A stretch of 64,000 nt of DNA. Source: Aplectana chamaeleonis. Lineage: Eukaryota > Nematoda > Chromadorea > Rhabditida > Cosmocercidae. Shown piece by piece: positions 1-10,217 of the stretch. Both the position numbers and the translations under genes were made by a program. The notes below the pieces were generated by a model. The model was not told the origin of the DNA. It ran no database searches and saw only the letters and a list, made by a program, of their open reading frames with translations. The DNA lies in contig JAPDOI010000138.1 in NCBI GenBank assembly GCA_029168955.1, positions 311,001 through 375,000 on the forward strand. Direction: 5' to 3'. The number at the start of each line of letters is the position of its first letter. Within the stretch, counting starts at the first letter, position 1.

Positions 1-2140
1 GACTTCTATTCGTTTAACGAGATTCTACGGGATTACTCTTGCCTAATGCTGTATTTCTATTTTATAGTTTTGAGTTTCCTTACAGCAAGACCTAACCGTC
101 TGTCTAAGTCTTTGCGACATCATCTTCTATTCTGATGATAAGAGTTAGGTTTACATGCACATACGTTTAAACGGTTCTCTCGTAATCAAGACCATCTTCG
201 GAACCACAGAGTGCTTCCGTGTAAAACACCGCAACGGTTTGTTTTTGCTGTTAAGAAGTGTTCACCAATAACATTACTCTCAGAGAATATTGTTCGCTCT
301 TTGTAGACTCTCCTCAATCTACTTACCTATTGTTCTCTTTTTGTTGGAACGTTTCTGACGCCAACCAAACCTCTTTCGCTTGGAAGACCCCTTTTTGATA
401 GAATGAGCATTCTATTGAACACTGGTAATAAAAATTAAAGAGCATTCTATTGAACACTGGTAATAAAAATGTTGTGGTAAAAGAATAATAATTTTTCGAG
501 GTTCTCGAATGTCAACCTTTCTCGAAATATGTAGTAGTCATTCATTTGCTTCGTGTTTCAATTCCATTCACAAAATTCAAAGTATCGCGCAATCCAAGTA
601 AAGAGGGTGAGCACTTGAAATTCATTCAAAGAGAAGGAGAGCTCACTGTGCTCCTACTTTAGGTGATTATTTTCTAACGAGCGCGGCAGCCGCGCCGCTT
701 CTCTGGTAGAAATTGCAGCGGCGGATCCGCGACACCGGTTCCTACAGGCACCACAGCTGCTCCGCGAAAGTGCCGCTGCGGCTCTGGATTGGTGGCTGCG
801 CCTTTACAAACTGAGAGTAACTCGTATGAAATTATTTATGAGTCATAGTACAACTGGGAGAGGCCTACGAACAAAATGCGCATCTACGGTTGTTAGTTCC
901 TCTGTCTAATAGGAACAGAGGGTATCCCCGTTACTGCGAGCAAGGAGATACGGAACGTGGGTAATGAAACCTGGGTGATTGAACAGGCGAAACTACACAG
1001 GACAGTACATCGTAGTCGACGCGGGCTCGCTAATGCATCCTCGCGGAGCCGGTGTGGTTCTAACGCGGTACCGCTGCGGTACTGTCGTGGCAATGTCGTG
1101 GTGTTGTCGAGGCTCAAAGCACTGCAACAGAATGGTATTTGCACAGCGATGATTGCGGAGTCGCTGCTATACTACCGCGTATCTCTCGCAGCACAGTTGA
1201 GGGTCGCCTTACTATCCTGGCACAGCCGAGGTAAACTTTCTCAGAGTTTGCGGCGTACTCTTCGGCGTGCCTCACGGTGTGTTTAGTATTTGACCTTATT
1301 TAGATAAAAGATAACTACATGGACAAATGCAAATTAAACGCACGTTTTCGGAAAGTCTTGGAAGCGTTCCTGAAAAACTGCTCCATCTTTGGCATCTCTC
1401 CCCCTCCAACCTTTCAAAATTCTTCCCAGCTGCGCGCAGACAATTCAAATACAATTGAGCAGTGTTTCAAGCTTTCAAAAAATACGAATCCTGAAAAACC
1501 ACGCTTTCCTCAAACCACCTCCTTCCCAAACTGTACGCCACCCCTTGTTCCCAACTGATCACCCCCGCCTCCGTGCATCCAGTTTATAGTCAAGCAGCGA
1601 ATTTAATCAAAACGGATGTTCTCCACGCCGTTTACACCCTCTCCCACTTTTTCAACTCAGAACTCCAACTTTCAACTTGGTTGCATGTTTTTCGGCACAA
1701 GTGTGAGCATAGCAGATGGCAAAAAGCATATGCCCACAAACTGCCAGTGAAGTCCAACATCCTCTACACGACGCTTTGAAAAATATTTGGAAGAAATTGA
1801 GCCATTCAGCGTTTTCCTGAACCCTTATGCCCTCTCCTGGAAATGTTCAGGATGTTAATTCTTGTCCCGAAGAGCCCTACGATAATTGCTCAAGTCCCAA
1901 CAAGTAGGGGGTGGGGAATTCGGTGCTCTTCCAGACAAGAGGGCCCAGACGAGCGTGACACTACAGTACTAGCAATTGCTTTGACGTGACCGCAAGGCAG
2001 ATTACATCAACTCGCTTAAAGTTTTAGAGTACGTATAGTCTGTCCCTCTACATTCGAGCTGGTCGCTGCAAGGCTTCTCGGGTTTGCCATTCGTGTCCTA
2101 ATCGCGGCGTTTGTTATCTATTGCGCACTTTTTGCCGAAT
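1..2140. other. Mostly unique sequence without a recognised gene
   Basis: I read both strands and found only short open frames with no recognisable domain. Positions 660-800 form a GC-rich patch with many short inverted words. Positions 957-1286 and 893-1144 overlap as open frames on opposite strands, which argues that neither is coding. Nothing here supports a gene, an RNA gene or a complete mobile element. Confidence 0.5.
405..470. repeat. 31-bp direct duplication, 35-bp period
   Basis: The 31-bp word starting GAGCATTCTATTGAACACTG occurs exactly at 405-435 and again at 440-470, separated by TAAA. This is a simple tandem duplication with no terminal inverted repeats. Confidence 0.9.
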
Positions 2141-2146
2141 TTTGTC

Positions 2147-2249
2147 GAAAATAAAGAGGAGAAAAACGGCAAACGACAATCGATAAAAATTGTATAAAAA
2201 TGGCCGGCAATTGGCAACCGGCAAACGGCGATTGCTGCACATCCCTGAT
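2147..2249 (-). mobile_element. Possible hAT-like transposon end
   Basis: Read on the minus strand, the segment starts CAGGGATGTGCAGCAATCGC at 2249, which resembles the CAGGG-type termini of hAT elements. It then holds repeated GGCAAACG and GGCAATTG words. Two other places in this window (46486 and 50636) have the same kind of terminus followed by self-similar subterminal words. No matching opposite end or 8-bp target duplication was found, so the boundaries are uncertain. Confidence 0.35.
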
Positions 2250-2905
2250 TGTAACCCTTGCTTTACATATACATAAAATTGGTTTTTGAGCGTGCAGTTT
2301 TCAAGAATGGAATTTGTTTACCATTTTGTGGTATTGTCTCAAATTATAACTACTTCTTCAAAACATCGCTATTACAATTTCAAACTCGTAGCAAATATTC
2401 GCGATTCAAAGGTCTTCAGAGCCGTCGTATAACCTTGTAAAAGATTGATCTCCTTCGAATTCTTTTTAGAAATAAATTCGAAAGAAAATAATGCGTTATT
2501 GCACCTATTATATGTCTCTCTTTGACGTTATCGAAAAAGAGCGAAATTTATGTTCCAGTTGTACTTTGTCCAAGCTTATAAAGCACATATTTTGTTATGG
2601 TTCTGGGGTGAAAAAATTTAAAGGGGTGAATTTCAAAAAATTAACTCCAACGTATTCAATTTTCGGTCTTCAGAAAACTTCTGATAGAGACTGATAGAGG
2701 CTGTTCTCTCACAAAGCTATACAACGGTTCCGAAGACCCTTGAATGGCGAATAACTGCTACGGGTTTGAATTCGTAAAAGCCATGTTTTGAAGGAATGAT
2801 TCTAATTTGAGATATTACCACAAAATGTAAAAAAAAATTCCGTATTCAAAAACTGCACGATCAAAAACCGATTTCGTGTATGGGTAAAGCAAGTGTTGTG
2901 ATAAA
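2250..2905. mobile_element. Foldback (long inverted repeat) element
   Basis: The left arm (about 2250-2445) and right arm (about 2700-2905) are imperfect reverse complements, with a 250-bp centre. Matching landmarks include TTGCTTTACATATACA on the left against the complement of TGTATGGGTAAAGCAA on the right, and ACCACAAAATG near the middle of each arm. No coding frame is carried, so this is a non-autonomous element. It lies next to the truncated end of the CR1-like element on its right. Confidence 0.75.
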
Positions 2906-3014
2906 ACCATAACATACCAAAGTTTCATCAAGTTTCGCTAAGGGCAAGCCAAGATACGTACAAAAACATTATTGGCGGAAAGGCCACGCGAATAGACTTT
3001 TGCACGGTGCTGTA

Positions 3015-3510
3015 TCTAGGAACAGCTTGCTACTCAGGTTGGTAGCCATAGGAACAAGCTGCGCCCACGATATACCTGGTAAATTGAAATCGGCCGTAAT
3101 GGTACAAAACTGACTACAAAAAAGCTAATCACCTAAGGTTTTAATAAAAGTTTCAGAAGAGTCAGCAGTGCGTGGGGGCGCCCTGTGAGCAATAACTATT
3201 CTCAGCTACCTAGTACTAACCACAATGTCAGCACAAAGTAGTTCATACCCTTCAGAAAAGGACTCGTACGCTAACCTTGGACAAAGAGACTTACTCAACA
3301 AAAGAGCCACACTCCCGCCCTTCTTATGCGAGCCGATCGAACCGAGAGCACAAACCACCAGATAACGAAGCACCAGTGATGTGCGGCGTCAACCACGTTT
3401 CAGACAGCGCTATAATGCCAAAATCGAATTTTTGAATGCATCCCATAAGACTATTTATGTTTTTGGGAAGGGTACGTATGTTTGCAAAAAGATAGATTGC
3501 TATTTGCGGT
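3015..3510 (-). pseudogene. CR1-like retrotransposon endonuclease fragment
   Basis: Reading the minus strand downstream of the ORF1-like frame gives the start of an AP-type endonuclease: a stretch like NIRTLPKNINSL, then FDFGIIALSETWLTP near 3425, and later SSETFIKTLGD and an FNLPGISW-like stretch near 3090. These are the conserved E-T-W and DFN-type blocks of endonucleases in CR1/Jockey-type non-LTR retrotransposons, here in more than one frame and with in-frame stops. The enzyme would nick target DNA to prime reverse transcription. No reverse transcriptase follows; the element is cut off near 3010, next to the foldback element. It is clearly a dead fragment. Confidence 0.7.
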
Positions 3511-3529
3511 TCGAGGAGGATTTATAATT

Positions 3530-4931
3530 TTAAATAACACTCGAATGACCGGTGGCAACGCTATCACTGACATGCTGACCGGGAATACAATTAGAACTCG
3601 TACTAGGCTTTTGGGAGGAAACTAAATTGTTACTGATACTGACACAGCTCACCCGAACAGGAGCATTGATATTTACACGAGGAGTGCTCACATTGACAGG
3701 AGTGTTTGCACTAAGATTGACAGCAAGACGACTCATTCTAATAGGGGTAGTACCACCAACTGCAGTATGTACATTTGCACCAGCATGATTTGCATTGACA
3801 CTGGCAGGAGGACTACGACGAGGTCCCCGCTCGGCACCTCGCCGCTCACATTCCTCCCGAGGAAGGGATGCTCTGATAAACAGTCCAATAGTGAACGGGA
3901 AACGAGTAAGCTGAGGAGCGCGCCCCAGTACTGTCCTGCCAATGCTCGATGCGGGGAAGATCACTTTGAGCAACCTATTACGAGAAGAGTCATCACAGCC
4001 ATTGCGATGTATCAACACACGCAAGCAATCAATGGACAGGAAGTTCAATATATCAAAAACACAATAATGGTCATTAATAGCTTTGTCACGCGGAAACTTT
4101 TCGCAATTCTCTGTAACTCCTATGATCACGACTGAGCGACTACGTTTAATCTCTCTGTAGTCATTCGACTTCTCGAAACTTACAGATGGAGATGACGGCT
4201 CAGTTGATTCAGGAACAGCACTGGCACAAGGAGCATCACTGATATTATCTGGAGCACACTGACTACTAATGACTTCCCTCAATAGAGCATTCAACCTATC
4301 ATTCACCTGGCTTGGCTTTGCATTAGCCTTAAAGGCAGTGGTCACGATGAAAAACGTTATCGAAAAAATTACAAAAATCAGCTTAGATCAAAAACAGCTG
4401 AAAAACTATGAAGGTAGCGCGGTGAAAAACGGTCTACAAATAGAGTTTCTAGGGCCCAAAGAAGCTAGTTCGTGCACACGTGCACAGCGATGACGAAACA
4501 GATCGCAGTCTCATGCCGAGCAGTCAAAAATCATTCGACATTCAGAGGACGAAATAAATGCAAATTTAACGAATAAAAACAGTTTAATAATGAAAGCATC
4601 ACTTCAGTCAATGTTTTTGACTAGATCTGTACATAAATTCGAAGGTTCATTGATTGACATTCAATTTCAAGCTAGCTGATGTTCTTGATATAAGAGGTCA
4701 TCGATGCCGATGATGTGGAGAGGGCTCGTCCACCATCAAAAGACAAGAAAGCTCAGGTTTCAAATTCGGCCCAAAACAGTGGTTTTTTCGCGATTTTTTC
4801 TTATAGGTCCTACTACTCGAGACCCAGGAAAGGATTTGGAGAGAAAAAGACGACAAGCATATTTGATCGCGACCACTGCCTTTAACCATATCTCGGACCA
4901 TCTCGGCTAACACACAATTTTTCTTACACAT
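3530..4931 (-). pseudogene. CR1-like retrotransposon ORF1, split by a MITE
   Basis: A minus-strand frame of about 265 codons (4345 to 3530) reads as the nucleic-acid-binding ORF1 type. The N-terminal part is hydrophilic, the middle has RSVVIIGVTEN followed by a FDILNFLSIDCLRVL helix-like stretch and VLIHRNGCDDS, and the C-terminal part is rich in Ser, Pro and Arg. It lies directly upstream of the endonuclease fragment, the usual ORF1-ORF2 order. Its apparent start is artificial: the first six residues come from the inserted MITE. On the far side of the MITE (4885-4931) the same frame continues upstream, so the insertion interrupted an older open frame. The CR1-type assignment rests on the endonuclease and layout, not on a searched match. 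Confidence 0.65.
4332..4882. mobile_element. TA-flanked MITE, family A copy 1
   Basis: The ends are AAGGCAGTGGTCACGAT on the left and the complement of AAGGCAGTGGTCGCGAT on the right, and each is bordered by TA (4330-4331 and 4883-4884). A copy with the same length and closely matching interior lies at 25996-26544. TA duplication is typical of the Tc1/mariner superfamily. No transposase is present. The element sits inside the CR1-like ORF1. Confidence 0.9.
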
Positions 4932-4939
4932 TTATTCAA

Positions 4940-5930
4940 CCTGATTCCTCTCATTCAGGAGATAAGCGACAATCGCCTATATATGAATCGGCAAAAACTC
5001 GTCATCTACCAGCTCCTTTGCGGCGCTACCCTATTTTATTTTCGGCAACATCTCTCTCATCAGGCTTTACGGATCTTGCTGCCCTGAAGTGTCGGAGGGC
5101 AAACCGGAGTTTCGCTCAAAAACTGGTATACAATCAATTTAAAAAAATTGACTTCACGCGGCTGCACAGAAGAATGAAAGAAATTCACACTCGGTCACAA
5201 GAGTGCTCGCCTGTTGAAGTGATTTCGGTGTCCAGATCGGAATCGGATCCTATAACGTATCCAACGCAGACCACGCCGACAATACCAGTTACCACAGGCG
5301 ATCCAATAGCGTAGCCAAAGTAGACCATAGACAAGTTGAGGAACAGAACAGTCCAAAATTGCGACAGAATCGAGTATTCAAGAAAAGAAAGTTTCAAACT
5401 CCCAAATATATTTATTGTTCCAAAAAAATGCATAATAAAAGTACAATGAATGATTGTTGTACTCCAAAATGCTTAGAACATTATTGGAGAAACGATTTCA
5501 TCCGATCCAAAGTCTAATATGCGGGCTGTGTATAGCACAAAAGCACGTACGCTTCACGAATGACAAAAAAACGACAGAAGCAGGTTCTCCAACCGAGTGA
5601 ATATTCCGTAAAGCATTCGACGGTTCGGATGATCGATGTTCACCGGCGATAGGATGGGTCACCGTATCAACCTGCCGTGAACCTGCTATCAACAGGGCGA
5701 TGGCAGGTCGACAACAGGTCAATGTTTTTCTCTCGAAAGAACCAGCTATAGCCGGGTTGCTCGAGAAAAGGGAAAGCCTACCTGCAGTCGACATTTGAGT
5801 TCGTCTGAGTCCTTAGAAACAAGCGACTCAAGAAATTGAACGAACGGCGGTTCAATGACTTCCAGAATAAAGAGCATAAAAAAGTTCTGCTCCTTATTGC
5901 TTCTCATAAGCGGAACTTTTTTACCTTCGC
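4940..5930. other. Unassigned stretch with one weak exon candidate
   Basis: Apart from the hydrophobic minus-strand frame at 5185-5433, this stretch shows no recognisable gene. A small AT-flanked hairpin lies at about 5878-5925, pairing AAAAAAGTTC with GAACTTTTTT, directly before the MITE that starts at 5937. Confidence 0.4.
5185..5433 (-). CDS. Possible terminal exon of a membrane protein
   Basis: The minus-strand frame encodes two hydrophobic stretches, roughly residues 20-40 (FWTVLFLNLSMVYFGYAIG) and 44-60 (VVTGIVGVVCVGYVI), followed by an acidic polar tail and a stop. This could be the last exon of a multi-pass membrane protein. No canonical TTTTCAG acceptor is visible at a clear position and no upstream exon was found, so it may be chance. 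I do not recognise a family. Confidence 0.2.
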   Translation of the reverse strand: MHFFGTINIFGSLKLSFLEYSILSQFWTVLFLNLSMVYFGYAIGSPVVTGIVGVVCVGYVIGSDSDLDTEITSTGEHSCDRV

Positions 5931-5936
5931 AGCTTA

Positions 5937-6422
5937 AAGGCAGTGTTCACGATAAGAATCGTTTCTCTGCTTCTCCGCCTATCTTAAAGACGGTCTCATG
6001 CTGATTCCAATGATGTTTTTGGAATCGCAAATACCTTCTAGGGACGAAGTTATGGTCCCTCAAAAACTGAGAGAGGGAAGCATGGTGGACGAGTCGTCCG
6101 AGGCTTGTAACTTCCGTCCATTGCAGCCGATGTATGCAAGCTGACCTGAGTAAAGAGAGAAGTTCAGAATGAAGGGAAGAACGGGGCTATTGGTCGGAAA
6201 CCATCGCTCATCTCACAATCTAGAGCAATCATTTGTTCAAGTCGGAGGGCGTGGAAGGCGCATCTGGGTGTGACATGCTGACGGTTGTCCAACTTTGGGG
6301 TCGTATGGGAACGTTCCTAGCTCACTTTTCTTAGTTTTTTCAACGTTAGGGTTGCGCTAGGCCCCGCAGCTGCCGATCTCCTCCACAAAGTCAGACATGG
6401 TTTTTATCGTGGACACTGCCTT
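5937..6422. mobile_element. TA-flanked MITE with family-A-type ends
   Basis: The left end AAGGCAGTGTTCACGATAA and the right end (complement of AAGGCAGTGTCCACGATAA) form terminal inverted repeats. TA lies at 5935-5936 and 6423-6424. The interior does not resemble the 4332 copy, so ends are shared while interiors differ. The TA on the right is also the left TA of the next element, so two insertions abut. Confidence 0.8.
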
Positions 6423-6424
6423 TA

Positions 6425-6509
6425 AAGGCAGGGTTCTCGATAAAATCGGTTGTTGTACTATCACCATGGAATGGTAGAGCTGGCCATCACAAATGTGAAT
6501 ACAAGTAAA
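6425..6509. mobile_element. Left end of a family-B MITE, interrupted
   Basis: From 6425 the sequence follows the full family-B element at 45919-46343: AAGGCAGGGTTCTCGATAAA, then GGCCATCAC and AAGTAAAA. The match stops where the foldback element begins at 6510. A right-hand part of the same family lies at about 7982-8250, so one MITE may have been split by later insertions. Confidence 0.6.
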
Positions 6510-7030
6510 AAATTTCTGAAAATTTAGCTTCCTGGCAAAAGTAACGATTTGGTAATGATAAAAAAGTTTTAAAAATGTCTTGAAATATCGTAAAAAAGAT
6601 TTGGCGTAAAATAGCCTGTAAAATAAAAAAACTAGGAAATGAAGTGAAATTACCAAAAATGTGATTTGGCGGTCGATCATTTCACAAGATTCTCCGTTAA
6701 ACTTATCAAAACGAAATCAAGCACGATATGGAGTGGAGCCTTGCGTCCACCTAGCTGGACCTATGCTGATTCCCCTATTACAGCTTTCAAAAATGACTTA
6801 ATGTTTCCGTTGCGCGCTTGATTTCGTTTTGATAAGTTTAACGGAGAAGCTTGTGAAATGATCGACCGCCAAATCACATTTTTGGTAATTTCACTTCATT
6901 TTCTAGTTTTTTTTATTTTCCAGGCTATTTTACGCCAAATCTTTTTTACGATATTTCAAGACATTTTTAAAACTTTTTTTATCATTACCAAATCGTTACT
7001 TTTGCCAGGAAGCTAAATTTTCAGAAATTT
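6510..7030. mobile_element. Foldback family F, copy 1
   Basis: The arms 6510-6723 and 6816-7030 are nearly perfect reverse complements over about 214 bp, with a 92-bp centre. Landmarks are TAGCTTCCTGGCAAAAGTAA on the left and its complement on the right, and CGAAATCAAGC at the inner ends. The right flank holds CGAAGGTTCCCTTTCTGAC. Versions of these outer words recur in the foldbacks at 17.4 kb and 56.8 kb. An open frame in the left arm is a by-product of the arm sequence, not a gene. Confidence 0.85.
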
Positions 7031-7169
7031 CACACATTTTTCCCGAAGGTTCCCTTTCTGACTTGAATTTTGCTCAACGATTTCCATTTCGGAATGATGA
7101 AACATCTAACAACGAGATTGTCGAAAGAAAACAATTTTTGAAACTTATTACCCGAATCCATAAAAAATA

Positions 7170-7480
7170 CCACTCATTGCCGCATTTTGTGCAACATGGG
7201 AAAAATCGATATCATTGATCGATAATGTTCGGTTTCGCATGATGAGAAGAATTTCCCAAACAAGTGACTTATTGTTAGAGCCATCAACAATCGAAAATCA
7301 TTGCGGTCTTTTGTGCAAAAGGCGAACAAATCGATATTATTGATCGGTATTTATCGATAATGACTGATGAGCAAAATTCCCCAACCAAGAAAACCAATCC
7401 CATCAACAATCACCACTCCTAGCCGCATTTTGTGCAAAAAGCGCGAAAATCGATAATATTGATTATTGATCGATGACGTG
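7170..7480. repeat. Three degenerate units of about 118 bp
   Basis: The words CCGCATTTTGTGCAA and AAATCGATATNATTGATCG recur near 7180-7225, 7300-7345 and 7420-7475, each after a CATCAACAATC-like segment. The repeated ATCGAT/ATTGAT core is partly palindromic. No coding frame is supported. Confidence 0.6.
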
Positions 7481-7629
7481 TCATGAGTACGAACTCTGAC
7501 AAGTTCAGTACTTACCTTCCACGACCTGTATTGATTGGCTGCAGATTCACCCACACACCCCGGTCTCCACAGCCGTAGCAGAAAAAGGCAGTTTTCGTGC
7601 TCCACTGCTAATTTAGTATATAAACCCAC

Positions 7630-7981
7630 GATTTTGAGGTACCCTTCAAACTCAAGTTATCAAGTTCAAATTGGAATAGGAGCGACCTGCATCCATTTCC
7701 AGCCTCCTCTCCAAAAATGAGCTCCCTAGCTCAATTTTAAGTGTATCAACAAGATCGTGTACTCCGTCTGAAAAAAGAAAAGGAGATTAACAACAAAAAC
7801 GCGCGGTCTTTCAATTTTTACTCGAAAACCAGTGAACCGTTCTAAACCATTTTCGGGAAAATTTACCAACTTTTCGCGCTCTTTTTAATGCAATTTAGAT
7901 CTAATTTCTACGTTCACTCTCAACTGAGATTTCGAAAAAGGGGTTGCGCGCGGGGCCGATTCAAAACCAAATCTGGTGCGC
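7630..7981. repeat. Dispersed repeat R1, copy 1
   Basis: This segment matches 22553-22915 in the same orientation through many shared words: ACAAGATCGTGTAC against ACAAGATCATGTAC, AAAGGAGAT, CTACGTTCACTCT, GGGGTTGCGCG and CCAAATCTGGTG. It ends near CCAAATCTGGTGCGCGCTT. The two copies are clearly diverged. No coding potential is evident. Confidence 0.75.
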
Positions 7982-8260
7982 GCTTTGCTTCTAAAGTTAT
8001 TTTTGAGCATTTATGGAGACTACTGACTACTTTAGAAGCAAACTTAAAGGCGGATAAGCCAGCATTAATGAGGATCTCGTTAATTAGGAGGCCGGCCGAC
8101 ACCGGTAATTAGCCGTTACACTTTGTTTTTGACCGTTTTTCCCGCGAACTTCCGGGTTTTTTCTTTCATTTATTTTTATTTTTGTGATGACCAAACCTAC
8201 ATTCTCATGAAAAGAGCTCAACAGTCGTTTTTATCGAAAGCCATGAAAACAATTTTGAAT
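7982..8260. repeat. Right-hand part of a family-B MITE
   Basis: This stretch follows 46085-46340: GAGACTACTGACT, AGGCGGATAAGC, GGCCGGCC then ACACCGGTAATTAGCCG, GTGATGACCAAA, and CTACATTCTCATGAA. The terminal CCTGCCTTTGA of the full element is not recognisable here. Together with 6425-6509 it suggests one MITE split by later insertions. Confidence 0.65.
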
Positions 8261-8819
8261 TCTCTTAATGAGAATGTAGATTCGACCGTATCAAAAGTAA
8301 ACTCCGGTGCTCAATTGCGCACTACGACTGTGCATCACGCGACACGATGATAATCGTGCTGAGAGAAAGGTGAATCGTACCGGGACCGAGTAGTACTAGC
8401 ACGATCATCACCCTCTCAGGCAAACAATCGCTCCGAGCGGGACCGGCTCCTCCCAATTATGACGTCGTCGCCCGGACAGCGGCAGAGGGGCCAACTGGCA
8501 CCGCGGTCCCTGTCCAGTGCCAGTTCGCCCCTCGGCCGCGGTCCGGTCGCTCTCGGGGCGACAGCAGTGCGAGCAGTGTTAGCCAGACCGTCAATCACGG
8601 ACCCAGCATGGAATCCCACTGCCATCAATTGTAGTATTTACGCTTTCCAAAGCCTCAGCGATCCTTCGTACTTATCCTCTGTAATCGAATCTCCGCGTTG
8701 GAAAATGTATGCGGGGTTGGTGGTGCGTGGAGAATTGTGGAGAGGTAGAGAGCGTTTTATGGGAAAATTGCGTCGCTTCACGGAAAACGAGTAGCCATCA
8801 ATGCGAAGTGTGTGCCGCG

Positions 8820-9062
8820 TCATTGAAATGGACGACGAATCATGAGAAGCGTCCTCCGCGTCATGGAGAATGAGTGGACCGTTATGAGAAGCGTGCGCCG
8901 CGTGATGGGAAATGGGTCGCGCATTATGAGAAGCGTCCTCCATGTCATGATAAATGAGTCGCGCACTATGAGAAGCGTGCGCCGCGTGATGGGAAATAAA
9001 TTACGCATTATGACAAGCGTGTGCCGCGTTATGGAAAATGAGTATCGCTCCATAGGCAGCTT
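8820..9062 (+). repeat. 42-bp minisatellite, 5-6 units
   Basis: Units start ATGAGAAGCGTCCTCCGCGT or the alternate ATGAGAAGCGTGCGCCGCGT and repeat every 42 bp at 8842, 8884, 8926, 8968 and 9010. Because 42 is divisible by three and the unit lacks stops in some frames, overlapping open frames appear on both strands; I treat these as by-products. The inverted copy at 23.59-24.19 kb has about 14 units. Confidence 0.9.
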
Positions 9063-9347
9063 TATGGCCATGCGGACCGTTCTTCGACCATCTCGATCAA
9101 TCGCCTAATTTGTAAGTTTTATTCACGCTCACACAAGTTTTGAGAAGGACACGTTTTGATAGAAGCCCGACACGCACAGCATACCGAAAATCAAGTACTG
9201 CTATTTTATCCACTTCCTACTCGCAAAGTTAGTTCTCAACATAATCCAATCTTGCGTTGGGTAATCTTCTCATAAAGGGTCGCATGGTCTAAGTATTTTG
9301 GTACAATATTTGGAGAAATCCCAGTGTGGGTTAGGCATTAGGCTAAC

Positions 9348-9435
9348 GATGGTGTTGATAATATTAGTGACAGCGGCTACTGCTGCGCTGCCCCAACCCG
9401 CAGTAGCAGCTGTCGCCAATATAATCAATACCATC
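9348..9435. repeat. 88-bp imperfect hairpin
   Basis: GATGGTGTTGATAATATTAG at the left pairs with the complement of the right end, and CAGCGGCTACTGCTGCG pairs with CGCAGTAGCAGCTG. The loop is C-rich. A hairpin of the same length lies in the other copy of the complex repeat at 23213-23300, with a different loop. Confidence 0.8.
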
Positions 9436-9649
9436 GACTCGTGTCGTCGTCGGGCACGTTGCATGCGCCGGGTCCCTGTCTAATCGACTTGTGCTTCTAT
9501 CTAATGCTACCTTTCAACTTGCCCGAAGCCTGTTTTTCTGCGAAATATGTACTATAATTAAGTTATAATCTTTAGTACTGCGTCTATGTATTTACTTTGA
9601 GGGAAACCACCAAACCTGCCATAGTTGACAGAATATCTGAGCCACCTCA

Positions 9650-9974
9650 GAACTAGATGATGGCTTTTGCAAAAATTTTCGACGAAGCGTAATTAATGAT
9701 TTGTAGTGGATTTCTTGATTTTGCAGCTCCGGTGTTTTCTAGTTTATGCAAGAAGTTTAGGTCTCGAAGCTCCAAAGTTATGTATGATGGCTAAGCCCTT
9801 AATCATTGGTGTTTTACGTCAATTATCGATCGTTTTTTTGAAAATTCGATTCTCGCCCTTTTCATCGATTTTCAAAACAACGACCAATAATTGACGAAAA
9901 AGATACTATCGGCTAGGAACCTAGCCGTTATAACGTCGGCATGAATCCTAACGATACTTTACGTTCTCCATTGA
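9650..9974. other. No recognisable feature
   Basis: This AT-rich stretch between the complex repeat and the RTE element has only short frames. A modest inverted pair around CAATTATCGATCGTTTTTTT and CGATTTTCAAAACAACG is visible near 9820-9890, with CCAATAATTGACG to its right. Nothing is assigned. Confidence 0.4.
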
Positions 9975-10217
9975 TGAACCCCTCCACGATACCCTTTATG
10001 TGTCACCTCATCGTGGTGAAGGGGTGAACATTGATGAACGAGATTCGTCTCGCGAAATGGCCAACGGTACAAGCGGTCTTACTGTTCGCCGTAGCATTAG
10101 TTTATCTAATGTGAGAACGGGCGGCTCCCGATAGCACCGGCTCTGCACTCGGGAGTAACTAGACCACAAGCTTGCTCCTATATTCGCTAATAATTTGGAA
10201 CCGACCCGAAATCGGAT

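Larger units (their letters stand above)
8330..9646 (+). repeat. Complex repeat C, copy A
   Basis: This GC-rich block matches the minus strand of about 23090-24600. Its order is a short inverted repeat at 8345-8412 (GATGATAATCGTGCT against AGCACGATCATC), a GC-rich block with CTCCGAGCGGGACC, a 42-bp minisatellite, an AT-richer spacer, an 88-bp hairpin, and at 9590-9646 a word AACCACCAAACCTGCCATAG. In the other copy that word lies on the opposite side of the GC-rich block, so the repeat is probably arranged in tandem and copy A ends in the start of the next unit. No gene is supported. Confidence 0.75.
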
